Positions 52,491 through 62,599 of a stretch of 64,000 nt of DNA are shown piece by piece. The notes under the pieces were generated by a model. The model saw only the letters and a program-made list of their open reading frames with translations, had not been told where the DNA came from and made no database searches. Source of the stretch: Plazaster borealis. Lineage: Eukaryota; Echinodermata; Asteroidea; Forcipulatida; Labidiasteridae. The DNA is taken from contig CM037459.1 in assembly GCA_021014325.1 (NCBI GenBank), positions 16,208,501 through 16,272,500 on the forward strand, read 5' to 3'. The translations under genes and the position numbers were made by a program. Every line of letters begins with the position of its first letter. Position 1 is the first letter of the stretch.

Positions 52491-52495
52491 AGAAC

Positions 52496-53040
52496 ATAAA
52501 ATTCCAATATGTGGTTCATGAGTTATGATCTTTTTACAGATATTAAACTTTGATTCATTGTAATTCAATAACTGATGCCGTCATCATGACATCATCAAGT
52601 TTGTGTTGTCTTGATATTGAGGTCTAATTGTCTGATGAGTTTCAATGTTCAATTAAATTTTAATCTTGAGTTATGCCCCGTACTTGATTTTTTTAAGAAA
52701 AACAAAAAAGGCAAACTTTGACCTTCCGGTACGACCAGAAGCAAAGGTCATAAGATTTTAGCGTTAACTTTTGAAATGTTGCCCCAGTCTTGATCTATCC
52801 GATGCCCAATTATGAACATCACAGCTTTCAAATTCAAGGAGATACAGCGAATAGCAAATAGTCATTTTTCAACTTTAAAACCCTTGTAATTCAACACCTT
52901 ATGACGTCATCATGACGTCATCATGACGTCATCAATACTGTGCCGTCTTCATATTGAGGTTCAGTTGTTTGATGAGTTTCAAGGTTTAATTCAGTTTCGA
53001 TCTTCAGTTATGCTCTAGAGAAGAGTTCTAGGGAAGAAGA
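52496..53040. repeat. ~150-bp tandem repeat, right part, with TGACGTCA triplet
   Basis: After the DIRS element the repeat resumes (AAAATTCCAATATGTGGTTC, TTATGATCTTTTTACAG, CCTTCCGGTACGACCAGAAG). At 52902-52934 three ATGACGTCATC units (CRE-like palindromes) stand in tandem, and a diverged ATGACATCATC is near 52587. Confidence 0.75.
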
Positions 53041-53181
53041 AGAAGATGGAGAAGAAAAAACCCCAGAACAAAAACAAAGAGGTGTTTGTGCTTGTATTGC
53101 ACGAACACCTAAAAAGGTATCTCAATTGGCAGCTCTGTCACAGACATACACATGTAGCACATGGTCTAGATGGCAAATTCC

Positions 53182-53535
53182 CACCCCACAGTATTGTGGG
53201 TAGGGTCTACAAGCGAATACTTACCTGTATAGCGAATACTACATTTGCAAAAAAACAATGCCTGCAGGCAATTTGCTAAGAATTTTACATACAATAGTGC
53301 CCTCTTCTGTCCTACCCACAATACCCAGTGAGATGCGTGCCACACTGGCGTCCTCTTTTTCACAAGCGTTATATGGTGTAAGTACTCACAATTCCATCAA
53401 GTAAAGTCGGGATAGAGGGGGAATGCTCCGCAGGTAAGTATTCCCTCATAGACCCTACCCACACAACTGTGGGGTGGAAGTCTATACTAGTCTACTTACC
53501 CGTCGAGCGAATACTAAATTTGCATAGACTTGCAC
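53182..53535. repeat. DIRS-3 inverted terminus and internal complementary region
   Basis: 53182-53330 carries AAGCGAATACTTACCTGTAT, ACTACATTTGC and TGCCTGCAGGCAATTTGCTA, the same terminal family as 9826-9932. 53425-53535 has CAGGTAAGTATTCCCTCATA, GACCCTACCCACACAACTGT and TAGTCTACTTACCCGTCGAG, the head-to-head arrangement of an internal complementary region. Confidence 0.6.
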
Positions 53536-53739
53536 CACTATTGTATTTCTACAGGAGCGCAGAACAAGAGGCGAGTGCCAAATAGAGAAGGCTCCAGCTT
53601 GTCTGGGATACCCACTGGGGAGTGGAATCTAGAACATACTAAGAGGTTGTGGGTTCCGACACAGCAGCCAATGCTTTAATCCAACATTCAATAAATTGAA
53701 TTGGAAACGAAACGTGATTCGAAACACATAATAGGCAAA

Positions 53740-54560
53740 CTTCATGAGACATCAAATATACACAGAAAACATGTGAAAAGTGTATAAAGAAATGACTCAC
53801 CTCTAAGTGTGATCATTAGTGAGAAGGGGCTCGTCAAAGACCTGAGGTTCCACTGGCCGCCTTCAGTACTTCTCACCAAGCTCTGCCATCTGCCTGAAGA
53901 ACATCCTTCAGGTAGCGCTCTGAGAATGTATTGGGGTTGTTCCAATAGGCTGCTTAGGTGATGTCACCTAGTGGAACACCCTAATAGAAAAGGTCTATGA
54001 AGTGGAAAATCCTCTGACATCGTGAGCATGAATAGGTCCATTGGTCGCCTGGCAACCGCTCGATATGGAACTAGTGGTTGTAACTATCCAGAAGTTGATC
54101 ATACCTCGCCTTTGTACGGCTGACATACCACTTCAGTGTCCTGACAACAGCTCAAAGTTTACACTCTGGACGGCAGGCCCGAGGCCAGTGATTTTAGCGT
54201 TTGGCCAGTAAAAACTCAAGACTGGACGCGTCCGGTGGTCTTGTGCTTTTTTTAAATTGAACAATAATGTGTGTACTTCACTGTGTTATATTTTTGATAT
54301 TTAAAAATGTTGGCTTAGAGTCCGATATATATATTCTATTCTGTTGAGTTTCGAATTGTAGTCTTGTAAAACAATTCTGGTCAGTAAAAGCTTTGAGCTA
54401 CAATTACTGTGGTCTTGTGGATATTTACCACAAATTTGAGCCCTGCTGACGGAGCACCAAAGCTTGTCATCCACTACGGCTGAAAATTACTTGATGTCTG
54501 GGACAAATTTGTACGGGGGCAGAAAAGAGCTCTTTTTGACTCCACAAAATGGCGGACCGT
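53740..54560 (-). pseudogene. DIRS-3 tyrosine recombinase fragment
   Basis: Minus-strand pieces: an ILRALPEGCSS frame (compare RYLRDVLQS in DIRS-2) near 53880-53940, an IHAHDV-like box II stretch near 54010-54040, and a TL.WY.SRTKA-like stretch with a CPVR-like region near 54090-54170, the same block as CPVRILKFYIARTKELRG in DIRS-2. All are broken by stops and shifts. An unrelated AT-rich insert at about 54215-54440 interrupts the region. RT and gag are absent. Confidence 0.55.
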
Positions 54561-54599
54561 GTTAGTTCACGAAGTGAAAGGGAAACCATGCAATTTCGA

Positions 54600-55760
54600 G
54601 TCATATTTGTGTGGATAATAATATTCTACTTTTCAAACATCTTTCCAACCATATCCATTTCATAACGAACGCTTTAAAATGCTTTTTATAGCCCAAACCG
54701 CCCAATCCAAGCCAATGTGTCCCTTTAATAACTATATTGTGGTCAACTCTATCAAATGCCTTACTAAAGTCAGTAGCTATCAACAAAGCAGAATTATGTG
54801 GTTTATCAAGAACACTATGTATACAGTGGGATGTAGAGGATCCCTTCAAAGATCCAAATTGAAATTTATAAATGAAAGATTGTATGTCACTTTTAAAAGA
54901 TCAATTCCACAAGAAACTCTTTGAAGACTTTAGAGAATATACAAGTGAGTGAGTTTGGGAGCAGACTATCAATGGTTGGATTATTAGTCTTGTGGTCCGG
55001 TACAACAAACACCTTTTTCCAAATTTTAGGAACTACACCTTCAAAAAGAAAACAATTACAAATATTGGCCAAAGAAAAACATAACTCGTAGGCAAACTCT
55101 TTAATTATGCATGGCGGAAGGCAGTCAGGCGCTCCAGATTTACCTTTTTCAACTTGTTAAAGGTGGAACCAACGATTCAGACGGTAAGTAAAGCAGGTAG
55201 ATTATCCAAGTTCAGAGTAGGGATATCATGTGCAGTTGTGGTAAATTTTGTGTTTATTTCGTTTGCAATCTCTACAGACGAGGTACCAGGTAGAGTAACA
55301 GCAGGTACACTTAACACCTGTCATTTTCTTTATTTGTTTGTTCCAATGCCTGGGGCTGCTAATTTTAAGCTTCACTACACTAGTGAAATGCAGACCTGCT
55401 CTTGATAAGTCTAATGATCTTATTACGAAGTAATTTCCATAGATTAAATTGTCCACAGTTACAAGCCCTTTGTCATTTAACAATAAGAGTCTTAATCTCA
55501 GGAGTCATCCAGGGCTTGTCACTGTTATGAATAGTGACAATTGGAGTAGCAAAGTACTTAGGCCTATCCCAGGCATTCTGCAGAGACTGGTAGAAATCTC
55601 CTAATTTGGCAGTAATGGTTTTGGGGGCTGCAGTCCAACCTTGTGATCCACTGGCCAAACTCGTGCTTATTCGAGTTTCTGAAAGGTCGGACAATCCAGC
55701 GCGTTGGATGGCTTAGATTTATGAGACAAGTTCAACGGTGGCCAATGGACTGTACTTTGG
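54600..55760 (-). pseudogene. LINE reverse transcriptase fragment
   Basis: On the minus strand KGSSTSHCIHSVLDKPHNSA followed by LLIATDFSKAFDRVDHNIVI (54700-54845) is the palm motif A region (catalytic Asp in DFSKAFD). Upstream SDKPWMTPEIKTLIVK (55473-55540) matches the DKPW.T..I..LI motif that precedes the RT in CR1/Jockey-type elements. Between them the linker is frameshifted. The YADD half and the 3' end are missing. Confidence 0.7.
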
Positions 55761-56082
55761 TCACTTAATCCAATGGGTGAAGTTATCTAAGGGATATGAT
55801 TGTGACTCTTTAAATCCGTTAGAATTTTGCCAATAATGTTCTGTCCTCTTGTAGGCGCATTAACAATCTGGACCACAACAAGCTTCACAAAAACATGCAG
55901 ACTGGACAAAAACAACAGGCACAGCAGACATGACAGAATAAAACAGTTAAAAAGTGTTAAAAACCGGGAGCACTGGAGTCGCTGCGTGTGACCCGAGCGA
56001 CCCGCTCACTCTAATGAGATACTACTACCTGTATATGAAAATGAAATACCAAAGAGCTCATTATACATGTAATTAACTTTAC

Positions 56083-56173
56083 CTTTTTCTTCCTATTTCC
56101 ACTTTCTCTTGCAACTTGCTTCATGAGTTTCAAAATTTGATTTGTCAGTCCATGCTGTCTAATAAGCAGAGTC
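56083..56173 (-). CDS. PIK3C3: PIK3C3 (Vps34) exon, end of helical region
   Basis: A 91-nt exon on the minus strand. After one base that completes a split codon it reads TLLIRQHGLTNQILKLMKQV and ends ARESGNRKKK before a GTAAAG donor. Vertebrate Vps34 has a similar helix ending in VQRESGNRKKK just before the kinase domain, so the match is specific despite the small size. The acceptor is the AG of GGTATAG. The intron to the next exon (30075) is about 26 kb and is filled with DIRS, CR1/L2, Penelope and tandem repeat sequence. Exons further upstream were not recognised between 56174 and 64000. Confidence 0.85.
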
Positions 56174-56179
56174 CTATAC

Positions 56180-56640
56180 CTGAGTCCTTCTTGCCCACCC
56201 TGGTGGTAAATACATTAGCAAAACAGGTTCAAATAAAGGTGGAGATATGCAGTGTTTGTTTTTTAAATAAGTAGGAAATGGACCAGTCAGACAGATAAAG
56301 AAAACAAAACTAGAACAGCGAAGCTGCCATGGCAAGCTGCTGATCGCCCGATAGAAAAACAATAACTAATATAAAAACCAATCATTTGATCAAATGATGT
56401 TTTAGGGGTGGGGACATTAACAAACTTGTACGCACTTGAACACTGCTTATTGTTTGGTATGGGAGTGACAGGGGATTAGGATGGGGGAGGGGCGACTGGG
56501 AAGAGAAACAAATAGGCATGGGTCCTTGGGACTCGTTGGTTAAGGGGGGCAGAGGGGTGATTTGCCTGATATTTTACAAAAATAAAAACACAAGTTAAGA
56601 TAATGATAAGTTTATAAGGTTTGTACTTTTGGAACCGTCC
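56180..56640. other. Sequence upstream of the PIK3C3 exon, nothing recognised
   Basis: I looked here for the preceding Vps34 exon and did not see it. No element recognised. Confidence 0.4.
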
Positions 56641-56649
56641 ATATTCTAA

Positions 56650-57000
56650 AACCTTTGTATATTGTTGTTTTAGCTCATTCAACTGGAAACAGTGTCATAA
56701 TTATGAGTTATATTCTTCTGATATGAATAAGCATGTTGGTGGCAATATTTGATCCAGGTTTCAAGTGGATAATTCATTGCAAGAAGAAGTTATGGCCACT
56801 CAAGCTTTTCATTGTTTTAGCTCGATAAACTGGACCGGGTGTCATTCTTATGAGTATTATTCTTCATACAAATCCGCATGTCAGAGGCCAAATTTGATAT
56901 AAGTTTCAACTCTATACATCATTGCATCAAGGAGCTATGGGCATTCAAGGTATCTCATTGTTTTAACTCACTCATCTGTAACCATTGAAACACTCACAAG
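56650..57000. repeat. Dispersed repeat, copies related to 3110-3270
   Basis: Two tandem-like units with GCTCATTCAACTGGAAACAG / GCTCGATAAACTGGACCGGG, GTGTCAT(A/T)(A/C)TTATGAGT and TTGATCCAGGTTTCAAG / TTGATATAAGTTTCAAC. Confidence 0.6.
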
Positions 57001-57304
57001 TTTCATTCTTAGTGTGACTGTGTAAAATGTGCATGTCTGTTGTAATGTTGCCTGGTTGTAAGTCAAAGTTATAAGTCAGTTTTTAAACTTCAACATTTAC
57101 TCTGACTTTGGCTCTTTAAAATCCAGGGAGCAAGGTTTAGCTTAGCATTGTTGTATTCCCAAAAACTTTCCTTAAAAACATGATTGAAAACCGCAAAACA
57201 TGACTGTCACTGTATACTGATCTCACTTGGGATTTTAAATTCCACAAAACAACTCAACACTTAAAAGTTGAAACTTCATACTAAAACTTTAACATTCTTC
57301 ACAC

Positions 57305-57365
57305 TGATTGCGGACGGCCGGATAGACGGCCAGACGGACGTCTGGACGGCCAGACAGACGGATGG
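57305..57365. repeat. Short GACGGCCAGAC-type tandem repeat
   Basis: About five imperfect copies of an 11-14-bp GACGGCCAGAC(A/G)GAC unit. Confidence 0.7.
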
Positions 57366-57754
57366 AAATTGTCATTACAAAGGCTCACTCTGCTTCGCAG
57401 CTCGCCAAAAACTATAAAAACATCAGTGTCCACCAATACCATTGTACTGGAAAGGAAAATGTGAAGTGAACATGACAATAGACTTTTGATGGAATTAATG
57501 TGGTATATTTTTATTGGAAACAATCCACAACAAGCATAATTTGTTAAAGAAAAATCCATTGAGTCATGTAGCTGAAGGTTTACTCTGTTGTCACATCTGA
57601 ACTCCATTATTGCCATATAAAACCTTAGTTAGGAGATTCCGAGGAACATTTTAGTATATGACCAAAATAACTGTATGAGTTCAACAAAGGCAAGCTTCAA
57701 CAAACGTAACAAACCACAGGGTATAGTTGGTGCGTTCGATTAGCTTTCCCAGGT

Positions 57755-58330
57755 CGACGCCAACTTAGTGACATTTGGTCCTAGTGACCTACATTTACGT
57801 CTTAGTAACATTTGGTGTTAGTGACCTACATTTACGCCTTAGTGACATTTGGTCTTAGTGACCTACATTTGTGTCTTAGTGATATTTGGTCTTAGTGACC
57901 TACAATTACCTCATAGTGACATTTGGTCTTAGTGACCTACATTTAAATCTTAGTGACGTTTGGTCTTAGTGACCTACATTTAAATCTTAGTGACATTGGT
58001 CTTAGTGACCTACATTTATGTCTTAGTAACATTTGGTCTTAGTGACCTACATTTATGTCTTAGTAACATTTGGTCTTAGTGACCTACATTTACGCCTTAG
58101 TGACATTTGGTCTTAGTGACCTACATTTGTGTCTTAGTGATATTTGGTCTTAGTGACCTACATTTAAATCTTAGTGACATTGGTCTTAGTGACCTACATT
58201 TATGTCTTAGTAACATTTGGTGTTAGTGACCTACCTTTACGTCTTAGGGGCATTTGGTCCTTATCCTTATGATCTTAGTGATTTGGTTTGAGTGACCAAA
58301 GTTTTGGTCTTAGTGACCTGGTAGAAATTT
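57755..58330. repeat. ~37-bp tandem repeat (minisatellite)
   Basis: About 14 units of TAGTGACCTACATTTACGTC followed by TTAGTGACATTTGGTCT. Each unit is itself two related halves beginning CTTAGTGAC. The units degrade toward 58240-58330. Confidence 0.9.
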
Positions 58331-58365
58331 TTCCTTAGTGGACTACTTCCCTTTTGGGGAGCTAA

Positions 58366-59146
58366 GGCCAAACAAAATAAATGTTCTGTTTCCGGTTACC
58401 CGACCTACCCTAACTTTACGCCGCGATTTCTGTGACCCTAAACTTTTTATTCGGCTTGAAAAGGAAAAAAATAAAAAAACAAAATGTCTGCCTTTGACCA
58501 ACTTAACATGTTGTACACAAAACTGAAATAAAAACTACAAGACATCAAGTCAAATATACCGATATCTCCGTGATTTGAGTCGACGATTTTGCAACATACG
58601 GCCGTCGCGTCATGTGCGTTGCATAGCGCAATCACAGAGCGCAATAAACAGAGCACAAACTACAAATTAAGCGCGCTTTTGCTTGATCGGTAGATTGAGC
58701 TGCAAATTCTGCAGAGCGCAAACTACAAATTGCGCACAATTTTGTCAAATTCGTTGCGCAAATCCGTTGAATGCGCTCAACAGATGAAGGAACGTCAACA
58801 GAAGTTGCGAGCAGACAATTTAGACATCGTTTAGCCGAAAAATTATCTTTTTTAGAAATACTTTTGCCACAATCGAACCTCCATATTAACCAGCAACATC
58901 TCCTGCGTACCCCATGTGAGTTTAAAGTATACTAAAGAGGTCTTTCATAGATTTGAGCAGTTTTTTGTAACTCACTATTGTTTTTGTTGAATTGAATCGG
59001 GGAAGTATAATAAGGGAATTTTTACACACTTGCCAAACGTATCAGAATAAATAAATAAAAACGTAAAAAAAAAAAAATATCCCGACCTACCTGCCCTATT
59101 TCAGGATGGCATGTAATCGGAAACAGAACATTTATTTTGTTTGGCC
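58366..59146. mobile_element. Harbinger-like MITE with TAA target duplication
   Basis: GGCCAAACAAAATAAATGTT (58366-58385) continues to GTTTCCGGTTAC and is matched inverted at 59113-59146 (ending TTGTTTGGCC), about 34 bp with one mismatch. TAA stands directly outside both ends (58363-58365 and 59147-59149), the 3-bp target duplication typical of PIF/Harbinger. No transposase inside. It is inserted just beside the 37-bp repeat array. Confidence 0.85.
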
Positions 59147-59154
59147 TAACATAC

Positions 59155-59815
59155 CATTGAGCCTCTATTGACCAATTCAATACAATTGTAGCCTAAATTG
59201 AAGTGAATGTGAATTACAATAGCTAATCTCAACCTGTGTTTTTATGACCAGTGTATTACTTGTGTAAATGATTGTTTTGATGTGAGACATTTTGGAAAAT
59301 AAACCTCTGAAAAGAAGGGTTGTTTGCCGGAGTGGACATTTCTTATGGTATTCGTTGAATTGGACAGGTTAATAGATCTGACAATAACTGTCAAATGTGA
59401 TGACGTCAACATTGTTATCTTTGAAGAGTATAAAGGGTCAATTGTAATTTCATACACAAGAATTATGTCAAAATTTCCTTTCACATTGACTGTAGAGCCG
59501 ATCTCTCCGATGACATAGATTGTAAAAGAAACTACAATGGATTTATCCATTAAATGGTTCAGGAGTTGTGATTTTTTGAAATATAAACTTTGAAGTAAAC
59601 TAATTTTAATCCATGAGCCAGGAGCTGTGAAATAACAGATATTGGTACCAACTCGAATGACTAAATTTAATATGATAGTCTTTCACAAAATTATATCAGT
59701 ACCAGTTTTCGAATGATTTTCGCCATAAAATCTTTAACCTCTTAGCCTCTTCCAATGGCTGTTCAGATAGTTACATTTTCTTATTCATGTCTTCCATTAG
59801 CAAATAATTTTCTTT
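59155..59815. other. Sequence without recognised features
   Basis: AT-rich, no gene or repeat identified. A CAGGAGTTGTGATTTTTTGAAATAT-like piece near 59553-59585 resembles the end of the ~150-bp repeat unit at 47450. Confidence 0.4.
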
Positions 59816-59819
59816 TCTA

Positions 59820-59905
59820 AATCTCCCTCATGTAAAGAATTGACAAAAAAGAAACAACACAAATAAAATGTTTTTGCGAACAATGGGATGGCGGAGCTGC
59901 TCGCC
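59820..59905. repeat. Direct repeat copy 1 flanking the recombinase
   Basis: ATCTCCCTCATGTAAAGAAT...GAAACAACACAAATAAAATG...GAACAATGGGATGGCGGAGC. It matches 62219-62310. Confidence 0.75.
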
Positions 59906-60055
59906 TCGCATAGTATTTATTCATGACATTTGCATACTTGCGTTATTCAATTTATTTGGTTCAAATGTCCTCATTATCATTATCAGCAAAGTTCACCAAA
60001 CAAACACTATCATGATTTGTGGTCTTCACATAATTTTATTCCGTTTCAACAGATT

Positions 60056-60435
60056 TTAATTAATAAAACTGTGGAAGGAAGCAAACGTGTTTGCGGATAA
60101 GTTTTTACATGCGTTTCTAGCCTTTTCGGAGTTCCATCTTCCATGCATAGATATTAAGTGAGATGGTAGTCCGGCACTGGAAGCTGCAGTTGCCCCTCCT
60201 GACCTCAGGCTATGGAGGCCAAATCTGTGAATATCTGGAAGGAATGGTCGGAGGGCTTGTAGTATAACATTCTGCTTCTGGTGTAGCTTAGCACATGAGT
60301 TGTAGGAATAAAACCACTTTTCAAGTAATTCTGCAAAGTACCGGTAAAGGAGAAGTGTCGGGATCAACCAATGCTTGGACTGAGCAGGTTGGTTCAAATG
60401 TTCTTGCAATAGTTGTATCATTGCCCTGACATTAT
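60056..60435 (-). pseudogene. Tyrosine recombinase C-terminal part, nucleophile changed
   Basis: The frame ends FGLHSLRSGGATAASSAGLP, SHLISMHGRWNSEKARN, then ACKNLSANTFASF. HSLRSGG is the HxxR motif and HGRW the following His/Trp motif of Ngaro/PAT/Crypton-type recombinases. The position where the family has the catalytic Tyr (..A.Y..) is Cys here (codon 60107-60109). The upstream part of the protein lies at 61222-61500, separated by a LINE fragment. Confidence 0.7.
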
Positions 60436-61060
60436 TGATCAGTTTTTGACTTTTTTTCAGGCTCATCATCACAATGCCAAGAGCCGTTGTCTGGCCCGTA
60501 GGCGCCAACTTCTGCGATTAGCTGTGTTGAGAGTTTTTGAATTTCAATTCTGCGCAGCCCAGCATCAACTAGATGAGAAACTGAAAGACCACTCCACTGT
60601 GTCAAGTTGTTCACCCAACTGGCTTGAGGGCATCCTGGTCCTCTCCTTATTTGCGCTGGCAAGCCTGCCATCACTGCAGCTGATAGACCAGCACTTCACA
60701 CAGCATGACCAGACCAGCTTTTTTGCACGCATACATTGTGTCAGGCGAAAAAGTCCAGCGACCTCCAATGCATATTTCCAGATCATCATTTGTCACCATG
60801 TCTTGCAAAGAGAGACCGAAAGCATCAAGGCGTTTGGCTTCAGGTGTCTGATTCAGGTGGATTTGAGGTATGAGCATCGGTTGCGAGTCTCTTTGGCAAT
60901 TGCGATACAAGGGCGAATCTCCATGGCATCATCTAAATTATGTGTGATGGTAGTGCCAAGGTACTTAAAGTGGGAAACACGTTTGAGCACACTACCATGA
61001 TAGGAGATCATTTCTCGGTCCATGGTAGATTGAATAAGCATACACTGTTTTCACTGTTTT
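60436..61060 (-). pseudogene. LINE tail inserted in the recombinase gene
   Basis: Minus-strand pieces in LINE order: RVSHFKYLGTTITHNLDDAM (about 60930-60990), then SLQDMVTNDDLEICIGGR, RRGPGCPQASWVNNLTQWSG (60580-60650) matching the GR.GRP..SW.D....W.G block, and TQLIAEVGAYGPDNGSWHCD (60450-60530) matching the usual last residues of these proteins. 5'-truncated and frameshifted. It lies between the two halves of the recombinase. Confidence 0.75.
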
Positions 61061-61221
61061 CTCAGGCTATTTTATAAAGAATCTTTGCTGATTTTTCTGA
61101 GGGCAACAAAATTGGAATTCAGAGTAAAGTATGAAGAAATCATGCTTGCGAGTCTGTCACTGAGTATGCTTCAGTCCACGCGTCTTACAATGCTGATGTC
61201 ATTAAAATGAAGGAAACCTAT

Positions 61222-61500
61222 CTAACAAACAAAGCATATGAAGAGAATGTGTAAATCGTCTATTGCTGCACTAGGTTGCCCGTGAACATTGTAAAGTTTT
61301 GCCATGATTTCAGTTGTTACTGGTTCCTTCCAATTTAGAGTCGATGCTGTGAGTCTCCTGTCGCCTTGTATGGTTGTTTTATTAAATTGGTCGTCTGTAG
61401 GGGACGGTAATCCTGCTATGCTATGTGCCCAGGTAGCTGCTGCCATTTTATGACCAGATGAATATAATGAAGCCAAATAAAGGGCAAAATCAGTAAAGTT
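61222..61500 (-). pseudogene. Tyrosine recombinase N-terminal part
   Basis: The minus-strand frame MASLYSSGHKMAAATWAHSI then AGLPSPTDDQFNKTTIQGDR then RLTASTLNWKEPVTTEIMAK resembles the N-terminal SAM-like domain and linker of Ngaro/PAT/Crypton-type recombinases (..W.H...G.P.PT....V...L.G..R......K.EP.T...). Confidence 0.6.
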
Positions 61501-61519
61501 GACAGGAAACGACTTGATA

Positions 61520-62590
61520 TTGGTCTTGGATGAAGCCCATAATTCCCATCACTTCCAACTATTGCTGTTTTTCTTTGTTGTTGAGTGTGCTCTTGATGAC
61601 ATCTGTAGTTTTAGTAGGGCTCAAAGGGCAAGTTGCTTTAGTTTCGGGTTGGTTACGGAATGAGAGAAAGCTGACCATCTGTCTGAAACAGACGAAGAAA
61701 TAGAGAGAGGCAATATTGTGCTCAATACCATATATATGGCAGAAATGCTTTATATATGTATATGCCATAAATTCTCATTTATTGCTACATTAGAAACAAA
61801 CAAAAAATTGATATAAGGAAAATTAACTGCCTCGTATGCAGAAAAAAGCAGCAGATGCACTGAATTTGCCACTGAAAACGTGTAACGACTGCTCAGCGTT
61901 CAACACCAGGCTGAGTTATCGGCACTCAGTGGCCACATAAAACCCCCCAACTTGTGGTGGAACAGTGGACATGACCAGGATGATGGATGCATCATGGATT
62001 TGTTATATTATTATTATAATTTATTTATTTTTAAATTGGGGGGGGGGGAGGGTCAGATTAGGATTTGGTAATCTGAGGTAAGTTGCTCCACCGAAAGTGA
62101 ATGTTTGGTTGAATACGCCCTGGTTTTAAGGAAGAATGTACAAGAAAACCTTATGTAAACATGGCACACTCTAACGAGCGTGCTGCACCTTTCCGTTAGA
62201 AAAAAAATTCTGGTCAAAATCTTCCTCATGTAAAAAAAAAAAAGAATTGACAAGAAGAAACAACACAAACAAAATGTTTTTGTGAACAATGGGATGGTAG
62301 ATCAGCTCACCTATAATAATATCTAGAGAAAGCCAAAGAAACGGTAAAGAAAAAAGAGTATATATATCATCTGGGGGAAAATCAAAGATTAAAAACATCC
62401 ACTATGGTGAAGCACACAAATCGGCATCATCTACAAATTAGCCAAAATGCAATTAGCTGCATTATTATATAAAATCATATCTCTCAATCATAATACACAA
62501 TATTCACTTTGTCAATAATTTTGGATGGCTGTTTAAGAAGACATAGTTTTCATAGATTGTTTATGAGATTGAATGAGAATCGATTGCCCA
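61520..62590. other. Region between recombinase and RT, little recognised
   Basis: Contains the direct repeat copy at 62219-62310, a G run (62038-62049) and AT-rich DNA. Minus-strand frames at 62053-62398 are Phe/Leu-rich and look like chance. Confidence 0.4.
62219..62310. repeat. Direct repeat copy 2 flanking the recombinase
   Basis: ATCTTCCTCATGTAAAAAAA...GAAACAACACAAACAAAATG...GAACAATGGGATGGTAGATC, same orientation as 59820-59905. It could be a split direct repeat of a Ngaro/PAT-type element or part of an unrelated dispersed repeat. Confidence 0.7.
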
Positions 62591-62599
62591 ATCATCAAA

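Larger units (their letters stand above)
48128..52495 (-). mobile_element. DIRS-type retroelement 2 with recognisable ITRs and ICR
   Basis: A ~4.37-kb element on the minus strand. It has inverted termini at 48148-48299 and 52341-52490, an internal complementary region at 48331-48450, a gag-like ORF, an RT/RNase H ORF and a tyrosine recombinase ORF in the order typical of DIRS1. It splits the ~150-bp tandem repeat, which fixes its ends to within a few bases, with no target duplication seen, as expected for recombinase-mediated insertion. The RT lacks its N-terminal part. Confidence 0.85.

Noticed and set aside
57299..57616. A minus-strand frame of 105 codons as an upstream PIK3C3 exon
   Set aside because: The translation has no similarity to Vps34 and covers a short tandem repeat.
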